A DNA stretch of 64,000 nt. Source: Coccinella septempunctata. Lineage: Eukaryota; Arthropoda; Insecta; Coleoptera; Coccinellidae. Position 1 is the first letter of the stretch. The number at the start of each line of letters is the position of its first letter. The DNA lies in NCBI RefSeq assembly GCF_907165205.1, contig NC_058197.1, positions 1,428,501 to 1,492,500 of the forward strand, read 5' to 3'. The position numbers were made by a program, and so were the translations under genes. Shown one piece after another: positions 33,437 to 44,386 of the stretch. Below the pieces are notes generated by a model that had not been told where the DNA came from, ran no database searches, and saw only the letters and a list, made by a program, of their open reading frames with translations.

Positions 33437-33957
33437 CGTAGGATGCAACCGTATGCCGATTTTTCTATTCGTCCTCATAACTTTCAATGATGAAAATGAT
33501 CTGGCAATCGAAATTGATATCCCTTGTGAAGAAGTTGATGACGCTTTTTAAAATACATGTAAGCTCTTATTTCAAAAGACAATATACACATCAGGAAAAA
33601 TCACAATTGGTTCAAAACCGCGACAAATTTTGCGAATCTACATGTACTACGTACCTCAGGTAGTTATACTTTTAGGCCGTCTGTCTTGAGAATGCGACCG
33701 TCTGCCAATGTTTTCTTTCTGAATTTCGATTAGTGATATATTAATTGAAAATTTGACACAAAAATTACAGTGGTAACTGATGAGGAGGTTCTAATCGATT
33801 TTTTCTCATCTTTTCAATTTTTTTTATCCAATAAGGCGACCACTCACGCACGGCAGACGGACGGTTTCAAGTTCACATTATAAAGTTGAATCAAAGTACC
33901 AAACCGAATCTTTGGTAACTTATGAGGTAGTTGTTTTTGCTGCCAGCTCTCGGACTA

Positions 33958-35217
33958 CAACATTATATTCAACCGTATGATGAGCCTTTCCTACTTCCCG
34001 ACTATCTGGAAATATGCCGAGATAATAATGATCCATAAACCGAACAAACCTGAAAACGACGTGGGATCTTACAGGCCCATAAGCCTTCTACCAATTTTGG
34101 GCAAATTATTGGAAAAACTTCTACTCAAAAGATTGAAGAAGGATATAGATTTTTTCACAATACTACCCAACCATCAACTTGGATTCAGAGAAAACCATTC
34201 GGCAAGCCATCAAATACATCGTGTGATGAACACCATATCAAGAAGCCTTGAAGACAATAAATACTGTAAAGCTGTATTCCTGGACTCATCCCAAGCGTTT
34301 GACAAGGTTTGGCATAATGGCTTACTCTTCAAACTGAAAAAACTTCTCCCACAGCCATACTATTTAATTATGAAATCATACCTTACCAACCGATATTTTG
34401 CTGTGAAACAGGGTGAGGCTCTATCTGAACCAACTGAAATAAAAGCAGGAGTACCACAGGGAAGTATACTGGGTCCACTGCTTTATCTGATATATACATC
34501 AGACATTCCAGAAAATCAGAACACTACGATAGCCTCATTTGCAGACGACATAGCAACACTCACAGCCCACGAAAACGCAGCTACAGCTTCCGAAAAGCTC
34601 CAAGAACATCTGAATGAACTGGAGAAATGGTATCGAAAATGGCGCCTTACCATCAATGAAACAAAATCAGTCCAAGTCACATTCACCAACAAACGAAACA
34701 TATGTCCACCAGTTAAGATAAATGAGAACCAAATCCCAGTTAGAACAGAAGCCAAATATCTAGGAATCCACTTAGACCAACGACTCACCTGGAAACCACA
34801 CATTCAAGCTAAGAAGACCCAAATCAATATGAAATTTCGACAAATGTACTGGCTAATAGGCAGAAAATCCAAGCTATCTCTCCAAAATAAAGTATTGATT
34901 TACAAAGCCATAATTAAACCCATATGGACATACGGGATTCAGTTCTGGGGATGTGCCAAAACATCGAACATCCAAATAATACAGAGAGTCCAATCCAAAA
35001 TCCTTCGAGCTTTAACAGATGCTCCATGGTACGTCTCAAACTTCACCATACATAATGATTTGAAAATCCCCTTCATTATTGATGAGATAAAAAAACGCTC
35101 AAAAAAATATCTACAAAATCTGGAAGGACATGAAAACAGCTGCATTGACCAACTAACGGAAAACCCGTTCAACAGAAGAAGGTTGCAGAAAACATGGCCA
35201 ATTGACTTCAATTGAAG
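33958..35217 (+). pseudogene. Jockey-type ORF2, RT remainder
   Basis: It continues the RT from 30216 but one base out of frame. Motifs: [47 protein letters not shown] (serine where a valine or lysine is usual), [17 protein letters not shown], the catalytic [23 protein letters not shown], and [16 protein letters not shown]. It ends [10 protein letters not shown] with TGA before the 3' UTR. The RT core is complete apart from the split. Confidence 0.88.
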
Positions 35218-35341
35218 TTTGAATAAGAAGTTTCAATAAGTTTGATAACTTCTACATGACATTTTAATATCACCATATTTACTTATTACTTGTGAAAAGT
35301 AGATTGTAAATTTCAATAAAGGTTATAAAAAAAAAAAAAAA

Positions 35342-35588
35342 TATTAAAGGAATTGAAGATTTCTATACCTTGTGGGCCAATATTGTGGAGCAGAATGGCC
35401 ACTCTTCTTTTATCAGATTCTTGATCGAGACCAGTCGCTACCATATATATGTGGTATCGTTGCAACCATGTTTCCCATGACTTTTTCATGTTTTTACCAT
35501 TTTCCAATCGCAGTTGTATGAGATTGGACGGCATGCTCGTTGTTGGTTTTGAGGTTAGCTCCTTTGACTTGGACTCTTCCTCCTTCAT
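35342..35588 (-). pseudogene. Gypsy gag, N-terminal part
   Basis: A minus-strand frame starting MKEEESKSKELTSKP. It contains SWETWLQRYHIYMVATGL and then VAILLHNIGPQGIEIFNSFN, the usual Gypsy gag capsid start. It breaks off at the poly(A) tail of the Jockey-type element. The next expected gag residues are at about 25035 on the same strand, so one gag is split by roughly 10.3 kb of inserted LINEs. Confidence 0.8.
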
Positions 35589-35694
35589 TTTTATAATCTT
35601 TCGACGAAATTGACAGTTTTGTTAAATTTGTGACTATCTGAAGATTAATTGACTTAATGTTGACTATATTTTGCTTTTTTAACACCTGACACCA

Positions 35695-35835
35695 TGTATC
35701 TTTTTTAATAGACAAATAGACTTCGGGAACGTTCTTTATTGACATCGACTACTATCATGAATGACATCTTTACGACTCTACGTCACATAGACTAGATCAC
35801 AGATTATTACATATTAATGACTATGTTCCGTAACA
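35695..35835 (-). repeat. Possible short Gypsy 5' LTR with primer-binding site
   Basis: Read on the minus strand, this 141-base stretch begins TGTTACGGAACATAG, ends GATACA, and carries AATAAA (35735-35740). It is followed by TGGTGTCAGGTG at 35683-35694, a plausible primer-binding site, about 100 bases ahead of gag. No second LTR is available to confirm it because the element's 3' end is lost. Confidence 0.45.
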
Positions 35836-36150
35836 TTCTGTGAAATACAGGTATAAACAGTAATCACGGAGGCGTGAGCCTTTACGTGATTGGAGTAAAA
35901 TACATGCATAAAAAGAATAGCCATTACTCAAACTAAACATAAATTTCAATGCGACGAAGAATAAAGTTACATTTAGGATCCAACACAAATACAAGCAGAA
36001 ATAGAACATTATGATGGAATGCATCGTGATCAAAAAATGTTTATTCAAGTAATAGTTGGAGTCATGCTCATGTGGAGGTTTTTGAACTAGGTATGGGCAA
36101 AAGATAAACCGTGGATTGAATCTGGTGGTATCAATAAACTAGAAAAATTC
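35836..36150. other. Non-coding gap
   Basis: No recognised feature. It separates the putative Gypsy LTR from the 3' end of the next minus-strand LINE; the part from about 36090 may be LINE 3' UTR. Confidence 0.4.
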
Positions 36151-36151
36151 T

Positions 36152-39100
36152 TTATAGAGGGTTAATAACAGAACTGAAATATCTTCTTCCTTTTTCAATC
36201 ACCCAGCTCCTCAATTTATTTTTTCGTGTTTTGGGATTTATTATCCTTTTTAATCCCTCGGGAACTGTAGCGTAAAGACGTGGGGCCAGGTAAGAGAAAC
36301 TTCTTTGGCCAATGCGTTTTTCAGCTCTTGCTGTGAAATACTGATTGATCTTATTTCTAGTCTCATTAGTATATTCTGTTGTTCGAATCTTAATTTTTCT
36401 TGAACTTATATCGAATAATATCTTCATCACGAACAGTTGATGAGGATTCATAATTTTGGAGATTTCATACAAATCATCCGATGGAAATGATAGCGGTTTT
36501 CCGTAGATTACACGAAACAACCACTTCTGAATTATTTCAACTCTCCTCAGGTGGCAATTATAGGCTCCACCCCATCCGATTATTCCATACATCATCTGAG
36601 ACTGACATAAGGCTATATATAATGTCTTCCAATTTGCAACGCTAAGGTAATTTTTCAGGTATTTAAATTTCGAGAGTAAACGCCTTAGTTTTCCCACCAA
36701 AATGTCTATGTGCTTATTCCATCTCAGGTGTCTGTCGATCGTAACTCCAAGATATTTTATATAATCCGCTTCAGGAATGGATGTACACCTGTCAATTACA
36801 AGATTTCCCATATGTGGAAGACCTGATTCGTAGGATGAAAACGGTAAATACATTGTTTTTTCAATATTCATGGAGAGTTTATTTTGTTCGAACCATTTTT
36901 TCACTTCAAAAAGGTCTTTTTCAATCATTTCTTTGAGTTTTTTCCACGTATCATCTTCATATACTATTACGGTGTCGTCCGCAAAGCTAATGGCTTCTCC
37001 TTTATGTCTCATTAAAAGTAAGTTATATATAACTTATATATAAATATATAAGGAATTATATTGGTCCAAATACCGTTCCCTGGGTTACTCCATACGTGAC
37101 AATCTTTGGTGTGCTTATTTGTTCGCCTATTCTTACACTCTGTGTCCTATTTTTTAAATAACTTTTCATTAACTTGTAGGCTTTTCCTCGAAATCCACAA
37201 GAGTAAAGTTTCTCTAGCAGCTTCTGATGCGATACGGTGTCGAAAGCTTTCTTGAGGTCTATGAAAACACATAGACCTACTTTGTCACTATCTAACCAGC
37301 TATATATCTTTTTCATAAGCTTTTTTATTGCATCCTCAGTAGACTTACCCTTCCTGACTCCAAATTGGTTTTCAGATAAAATCTTATTTTTATCTAAAAA
37401 TTTCAGAAAACCAACTTTGATTAATTTTTCTAATACTTTGGCCACGTTTGAAATTACACATTTCGGTCTATAGTTCGAGATGACAGCTCTGTCTCCTGAT
37501 TTGTACATTGGCTTGATGATACCACTTTTCAGAATATCTGGGAATTGACCAGTTTCGAAACAAATATTGGCTAGTAACATCATTGGTTGCGCTATATCTT
37601 CAGAAATGTTTTTCAAAAATTCTGCCCTAATACCATCATCACCTGGAGCTCCCCTACTTCTTAATTCTGATATAATTTCTTTTACTTCAATTTCACAAGT
37701 TGGAAAGAGGAAAAACGTGTTCCCACAAAAACAATTGCTTTCAGGAACTTCCCCTATAGCATCTGCGAGTTGTTTGCCTATTTCACTATAATATCCACTA
37801 AACTCCACAATCGTTCTCTACTTGTTATCTCAAGTCCTTCAAAATTTTAAATCGAATTAATATCAGTCTATCTCCTCCACAAAGATCATCGATATACGAC
37901 CAGAGTGATCTAGCACTGGAATTATTCTTGGATATGAAATTATTTATATGGTCTCTTTTAGCATTTTTTATCATCTTCTGCAGAGTATTACGATATCGTG
38001 CATAGTTTTGTTTCAATTTTATATTCAATGAGTCTTTCATCAATTCCTTATTTAATTTTTTTTATTATTTATAGCCTTTAGAAGACCTCGAGTAATCCAA
38101 TAATTCCTTCCAGAGTTTATATAATTTTCCTTTATTTTTATTGTGTGTTTTTTCCTGTAATGATTTATTAAATCGATGAAAGACTCTGCAACAGAATTCA
38201 CGTCGTTATTTTCAGTGAAATTGTGCCAATTTATTCTCCTCAAATCCTCCCTTAACTTACCATAGTCTATATAAGTTTTGTATTCACTGGCGATTTCCTT
38301 CGGTATTTCGTTAAAATTGAGACACAACACTATCGAATAGTGATCGGTCACATCTGTTCGCACAATGAATGACTTATTCTGATTTTTAGTGGGATGGCGA
38401 CATCTCAGGAAGAAATGGTCCAGGCAAGTGTTACTAGATGGTCTGGTAACATCGTTAATATTTATTTATTTATTAATTTGAACAGGAACCTCTACAGGAA
38501 ATCCCAATTACAGAGGTTCACAAGAATTAAATCTTAAATTATACATTTGTATATGTGGCTCAACAAATAATTTATCTATCAAACACAAAAGCACCCAGAA
38601 AAAACGACAACAAACGAAGCAAAATGTATCAATTTAAATTACATATTCTGTATATATGCCATCACTGCTCTCTTATAAACCTGTACAATACATCAATTCT
38701 GCTCAAGTGCCAATTATAAAAACGCATCACCCTCAGAAAAACTGAATGATATCGAACATTTGTTCTGGCCTTAGGAACATAGAAGAGTGCCCTCCGACGA
38801 TCAGGATACTGTGGAACATTTAAAGTCAGGTAATGTATCATAGGATAGTTAAAACGATTATTCAGAATCCGAAATAAAAAGATACAATCGAAGAACACTC
38901 TCCTACTTTGTAGACTCATTATATTGCACTTCCTCAAACTATCACTGTAATTGCACATCAACTGAGAGCGATCAAATCTATAATTAAAAGTCTTTATGAA
39001 TTTCTTTTGCACTCTCTCAATCCTATCAATGTACTTATGATAAAATGGAGACCAAATAGGCGTAGCATACTCCAAATGACTTCTCACAAGAGAGAAGTAA

Positions 39101-40241
39101 AGAAACCTGAGAGTTGCCGCATTTGTGAAATCCTTGGTGACACGGAATACAAAATCAAACATTCTGAAAGGCCTAGAAACAGCACTATCTATATGCGAAT
39201 CGAAGGAAAATCTGGAATCGAGGACTATTCCAAGATCCGTTACCTGGTCCACTCTGTTCAAAACCTTCCATCAACACACAGAGGAAATCTGATAACGTCA
39301 ATCTTCCTCGTGAATGTTATATGACAGCACTTATCTATATTCAAATCGAAATATCTCTCCGCGCAGAACACGACCAATCGATCAATATCCTCTTGAAAGA
39401 GTACGAGATCCTGGTAGGACAGAATACTTCTGTAAAATTTCAAATCGTCTGCAAACAGCTCAAAAAGCGTATATAGGAAACAGGCAGCAATGCCATCAAT
39501 ATACACTGCAAACAAGGGAGGGCCAAGGTGAGAACCCTGTGGTACGCCGGATGTTACATGCATAACCACAGACGATATGCCGTTCACAACATCTAACTGC
39601 TGTCTATCCGAAAGATAGGATTCAATCCAATTCAACAATGTTGTGCCAATATAAGAATCATATCCAAAAAAACTGAATAAACTTTTATACTCGTCAATAT
39701 AATCATTCGTAGACAGCAGGTCAATATTCATATCACCTACAACCACGTGATAATCACATATTTTTGTTTCTTCTAAATACTTAAACAAACCCTTGTTGAA
39801 TTCTTCTGGACATGTCTGAGGTTAGCGGTAAATTTCGGTTATTTTAACTGTTCTTCCCTTTAATTTCAATTCCACTATAAATGCTTTGTTTTCTCCAATA
39901 GTTAGTATTTCGTGATTGTATTGTAAGTCCTTCCTAACATAAATAACAACCCCATCATTTCTGTTATATAATCCATTGTTGTAGACGCATGTGTAACCTT
40001 TTATACTGAAAAGATTGAGATCCAAAATCTGAAAAGTTTCCGTAAGTACAATTATATGGAAATTCTCCGGATATGTTTTCAATGATATTCTGAATTCATC
40101 TAGGTTTTTTGCCAGACTCCTAATGTTGTAATGTAGTAACTTAAATTTAGTTCCAACGTCACGATCTTTCAAATCTTCGAACTGATCTATATATTCAGCT
40201 CTATATATTCCCACATCAAAATCCCTAACAAATTGATCCAT
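36152..40241 (-). pseudogene. LINE with AP endonuclease and RT, broken and split
   Basis: A minus-strand non-LTR retrotransposon of a CR1/Jockey-like type. Frame 40241-39822 has FKLLHYNIRSLAKNLDEF and IVLTETF; a shift leads to VVVGDMNIDLLS, then the element is cut at 39648. After the inserted LINE it resumes at 38456 with NTCLDHFFLRCR and TDVTDHYSIVL (endonuclease end). A linker (frames 38363-38052, 38043-37825) follows. RT frame 37808-37056 has ISNYRPKCVISNVAKVLEKL, VFIDLKKAFDTVSH and YGVTQGTVFGPI. A small disturbance with TATATA repeats at 37020-37055 separates it from frame 37012-36152, which has AISFADDTVIVYED and YLGVTIDRHLRW. At least four lesions are present. Confidence 0.85.
38457..39647 (-). 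mobile_element. 5'-truncated LINE nested in the endonuclease of another LINE
   Basis: It begins mid-RT with LLNWIESYLSDRQQ, then SGVPQGSHLGPPLFAVYIDG and the catalytic FELFADDLKFY. A shift at 39261 leads to VTDLGIVLDSRFSF and a C-terminus ending DVLYRFIREQ at 38662. The 3' tail is an AAAT-type microsatellite (38460-38476). ATATT appears at both junctions as a possible short target duplication. Endonuclease and RT fingers are absent, so it was truncated at insertion. Confidence 0.82.
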
Positions 40242-40855
40242 CTAGAAAACGAAAATGCAAACACTCAAAAATGAAGTGAAGACAACTCAAGGAACATAAA
40301 AAAATGGAAGGTTATTGAGATGGACTTGAGAAGTTTCAATCCTGGTGCTACATACCCATCTATATAAATTATAAAATATAATAAAATATATATTTCTGAG
40401 AAGGCAATTGTTCGATTTGTCTTGAGTGGACATTTCAGTTGAGCGGTGCTAGCAAGGATTATGAAGCTATTTCAAGATTCTGAAATATCTTGCACTTGGA
40501 GTCATTTCATCAGAATGAAGTTATCATGAAAATGGTGAAATAAATAATTTTGAGTAGTCTGAGTGTACTTTACCTTATGAGAAGAACAATTTAGCACCAG
40601 GATTGTGCGAGAAGACATGAAAAATGAGATTAACTAAAAGAGGTGAACTTAAACGAGGTGATACAAATCAAAAATTGTAACAGCGAGAAGTTAATTCTAC
40701 GGTGCTATCAAAAAGAAGAATTAAAAATGGCTTCAGCGGAAACTCGACCATCTGACATCTTGTAGAGGGGGCTGGAACTTCCTTGAGAGCTACCAGTGGC
40801 GTCGTTGAGAAGGGGCTAAATTTCATTCATTTACTAATAATTATAACTAACAGCG
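40242..40855. other. Non-coding gap between LINE and BEL/Pao fragment
   Basis: No gene. 40740-40850 could be the start of the Pao 3' region after the pol stop. No LTR pair could be confirmed. Confidence 0.4.
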
Positions 40856-42040
40856 TTAGTTATCGAGAAGACTTGAGGGGTTGAAATTCTTTCTTGCTTC
40901 GTCTGGAGTGGACACTGGCAGAATTGCCAACTTCGAGAACGGTCTGGTTAGAGTGGACGTGGAGGTCTTGAGAGTGACGACTCGGACAAGGCCGTCTGTC
41001 CCTGGGTGCACTGCCATTACTCGCCCTAGTGGCCACTTACAAGGAGGTAGTCGCTCGTCGGTGGGGAGTACTAGTGACCCAACCCTTATGTCATGGGTTG
41101 GATGGTGCCACTTTGATATTGAGAGGTGACGCTGTAGGAATTGAGTTGACCATTTGGACCAGAATTGTTGGGTTCGTTGTTGGATGAACTGCCATCTTGA
41201 CAGTCGAGTCGAGAGGTTTTCGAGAGATGGCTCAGGTACGGTGTTCAGTGCCGTACCTATTAAGAAGTGACCTGGTGTAAGAGCGGAGCAGTCTTCAGGA
41301 TCATCGCTGAGCGGTACGAGAGGTCTTGAGTTGAGGATGGCTTCGATTTGGGTGAGGAGTGTCATCAGCTCTTCCATTGTAAATGGCTGATCTTTGGTAG
41401 CCCAGGCGAGGTGGTACTTGAAGGACTTCACTGCTGCTTCCCATTTTCCTCCCATGTGAGGAACTGCTGGAGGATTGAAGCACCAGTTGGTACCTTCTTT
41501 CATGAGGAGATCGGCGATGACCTGGTGTTGTGAGGAGGCTTTCGTGAACATGGTCTTGAAAGTGGCATCTGCTCCAAGGAAGTTGGTTCCGCAGTCTGAA
41601 TATAATGTCTCACAGATGCCTCGTCGAGCGGTAAATCTACGGAACGCAGAAATAAATGATTCACTGGTATAATCACTTACGGCCTCGAGGTGTACTGCTG
41701 AGGTGGCGAAGCAGACAAACACACAAACCCAACCTTTGTGTGTCTTTGCTCCTCTTCCTTTCCAGGTTTTGATAGTGAGTGGATCTGCGTAGTCTACACC
41801 AGTGTGGAGAAAGGGACGAGATGGTTTAACGCGTGGTTCTGGTAGCTGGCCCATGAGTTGTTGAGCTCTTATACCTCGTTGCCGTGCATATGTAACACAC
41901 TTCAGGATGTGGGATTTCACTGGGGCTCTTCCTTCAATGATCCAATATTGTTGTCATATGGTGGACAGTGTGAGTTGTGTACCTCCATGGAATGCGTTGA
42001 GATCCTCATCGCAGAGAGGCATCACCATGAACAGGTAATC
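40856..42040 (-). pseudogene. BEL/Pao integrase, partial
   Basis: The intact minus-strand frame 41920-40856 (354 aa) can be read further upstream to about 42040 through one TGA near 41957. It shows a HGGTQLTLSTI-type zinc region and ILKCVTYARQRG. The core has HTGVDYADPLTIK (D), LYSDCGTNFLGAD (D) and PPAVPHMGGKWEAAVKSFKY (E). The Pao-specific C-terminal domain (DUF5641-like) has WKWSTQFLQR-like sequence, VGSLVLPTDERLPPCKWPLG and TRPFSKLAILP. No protease, RT or RNase H lies upstream, so only the 3' end of pol is present. Confidence 0.88.
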
Positions 42041-42489
42041 CATTCATCGTGCAATTTTCACAGCCACGGCTGTTTCTCACGTAAGGTTACGTTGGTAATT
42101 GTCCATTACTCAAGGTTGAATGCTTGTTAATTCAGGTTCGTTGATCTATTACACGCAGTATTATATTGCAGTCAGTCATACAATATAATTTGTTATTTGT
42201 AGTGTTCTTATTTCAATCAAGGAGATCGGGAACATGACTGTATATGGACCTACACTCAGGATTATTAGTAGTAAATAATAGGTTATGTCGCTATAATACA
42301 TTTCTGTGGTTGAAATTACAGAAATTATTGCAATTCTTGTGTGGCGACAAATCAAGTTGCGCTCTAATTTTGGAGACGAGGATTATAGACTTAACTGTGT
42401 TTCTGAGGATAGCGGAAATTCTTGAATGGACTATATAAAAAATAGTTTGTTTAGAATAAAAAATTTACTTCATTTGGTTCCTCAGCTCT
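42041..42489. other. Non-coding gap
   Basis: AT-rich, with no recognised content. It lies between the Pao integrase and the second copy of the unidentified gene. Confidence 0.4.
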
Positions 42490-43905
42490 GTTCACAATGC
42501 TGCAACTTCCATTTGGCTTGCGTACTTGCTAATTTCCGACGATTTCATTAGAGTGAGCAAACGCCTCCGTACCCCGAACGGTTTCCGTCCTCTCAATTCG
42601 AACACCTCCTCCACAGCCGTGCGCCAGAAGCTTCTGTTGGTTACGCTACCTACGTTGGCGACCGCATGCTGGACGGTGGCGCAATCCTGGGAGGAGGAAT
42701 ACTGCCATCTCTTCGGCTCCCGCAATTGTTCGGCGAGAGTCCGAGGGGTATGCGAAAGGGCAGGGGATGGTGGGCCCATGCACGAAGGTCTGGTAATGAC
42801 CAACCTTGGCAGGGGGGTCTACGCCGCCGTCCCGTCGATGTACTCGGCTTCGCTAAGTCCGTCGGCGTCGGTGCGGTGTCTTGTCCTCTTTGTCGGTTGT
42901 CGCTGTCACCTTCATCGCCCACGTCTTCGTCATGGTCGTCATCCTGCTCGTCGTCGTCGTCCTCGTCGTCGGTCGTTGAGCAGTATTCGTCCGTTAACTT
43001 AACCCGGTACCACTCGTACATACCCCTTAGGGATTTACTGACGGGTTACGCGGGAAAGTAATTTACGTTTTCGTATATGTATCGTACCAGTTGGTCCCGT
43101 TTGTAGTGTTTGTTGGCAGTAGCTGAAGCCATCAAGAGGACAATCCCGTTATGGGTTGGTGTCTCTATGGCTGCAACTACTTATATGGGGTCTAGCGTCC
43201 CGATGATTCGCCATCGGCGTCCGTATTCCCGTCTGCGTCATCCGTAAAGGTGTCGTACGTGCGTCGATCCAAAGTCTTTGGTGTGCAGTCGCGTCCATGA
43301 AGTCAGGTTTGGTCCGTATTTTCTGAAGGACAAGTGGGCTATTGCCTTCATCAGCACAATGTGCGGTCTCGTTATTACGTCGTACCTGTCCGCGGCCGTC
43401 AAGTAAGTCTGTATGTGTTGGCGGAACCATGGTACGGGTATGTTTGTGTGGTAGAGTTTCATGGTTTGGAAAGTGAAGGTTCTTGTAAGTACGCGGTCTG
43501 GGTCGTAGTCCATCACTGCGTATCTCAGTAAGCCTCGTTGCTGTTCACCTTCCATGTCGTCGTCGTCGTCGTTGATGAGGCTACTGGAACACACCAGTGA
43601 TTTAAGTCTGTTGTAGTCTAGTAGTCTTGTCGTCCCGTCGTTGAAGTATTTCAGTTTTAGCTCGGCGTCGTAAATTCGACGGGCGGCATCGCGATAAGGA
43701 TCCTTCTTTCAGGAATGTCTCGCATCTATCACCTCTCGGAGATAGGCGACGGCCGTTGAATTGACGTGTTGTTTTCAGTCGCCATCGAAGGTAGCCAAAC
43801 AACAGAGGCCTTCGGCTTGTTGCTCGCGCCGCTGTACGGTGAAGGTGTCCCGAATTAGAGAAAGGTAAGGAGACGTTTGCTCCAAAGCTGAAATAGCTCA
43901 TTACG
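42490..43905 (-). pseudogene. Unidentified multicopy gene, copy 2
   Basis: Homologous to 16360-17614 but longer at its 5' end: RDAARRIYDAELKLKYFNDG and RLLDYNRLKSL precede the MCSSSLINDDDDDMEG block (43700-43560). An AGA-to-TGA change gives a stop near 43237 after THVRHLYG. The acidic run (42900-42985) is shorter than in copy 1, and another frame (42803-42492) carries the Myb-like end with FWRTAVEEVFELRGRKPFGV. The two copies share boundaries near 16460/42500 at the 3' side. Stops and shifts indicate decay; function unknown. Confidence 0.5.
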
Positions 43906-43917
43906 TAATTACCGCAC

Positions 43918-44386
43918 GTGCGAAATTACCCAAATACCGTATGGATGGCGATGTTTGACTTTCTTAAAGGCCTTAATAATAATAATAATGATAATTATTA
44001 TTTGATGGTTGTACTGATCATAGGATGTCTCGGAGGAATGAGAGCCAACTACGTGGAAGAATTGAAGATTATTCCGGCCTGCAGATCTTGGGCCGAGATA
44101 CTAGCGCACAGAATGCAGAAGGCGGTGTTGCTTGGGTCACTGCATATCATCAGATCCCATGAACTCTAGATGCCACTTGCAGCTCATCTCTTTTGTTAAG
44201 GGACGCTGCAAGGGCCGGACGAAGAACTTCTCCGTCGAAAGTGTGAGGGGTTTTTAGTGAGTAGCCAAACAAGATCTCGGAGTCTCACACTACCTAGAGT
44301 GCGGACCCTCTGGGTGCCCATAAAGGGTTTTCCCCTCACACGAAGGAAAAAAAAAAAAAAAAAAAAAAAAAAATAATAATAATAAA
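43918..44386 (+). pseudogene. 3' end of an R2/R4-like LINE, with poly(A)
   Basis: Frame 43918-44169 ends with GGMRANYVEELKIIPACR and MQKAVLLGSLHIIRSHEL, matching the extreme C-terminus usual in these LINEs (the region after the restriction-like endonuclease). A 3' UTR (44170-44342) with GTGCGGACCCTCTGGGTGCC-like sequence follows, then about 27 A residues and an AATAATAATAA tail to 44384. The upstream boundary is near a TAATAATAATAATGATAATT run at 43975. It directly precedes the partial copy at 44387. Confidence 0.6.

Larger units (their letters stand above)
30217..33955. mobile_element. 3.7-kb element with about 520-bp inverted ends, TA flanks
   Basis: The left end is TA/GTCCGAGAGCTGGCAGC; the right end is GCTGCCAGCTCTCGGAC/TA at 33939-33957. 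Arms 30217-30735 and about 33437-33955 match with few changes (sum of paired positions about 64172) and include a second inner block starting AGACGGTCGCAT. The interior has no intact transposase. The TA flank suggests a Tc1/mariner-type mechanism, but the very long inverted ends are unusual. Confidence 0.8.
28169..35341 (+). mobile_element. Jockey-type LINE, split by a 3.7-kb element
   Basis: ORF1 and ORF2 are in the normal order. AATAAA at 35315-35320 is followed by a poly(A) tail at 35327-35341, directly against Gypsy gag sequence. The 5' end is truncated inside ORF1 at the boundary with the preceding LINE. The RT is interrupted at 30217-33955. Confidence 0.88.
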
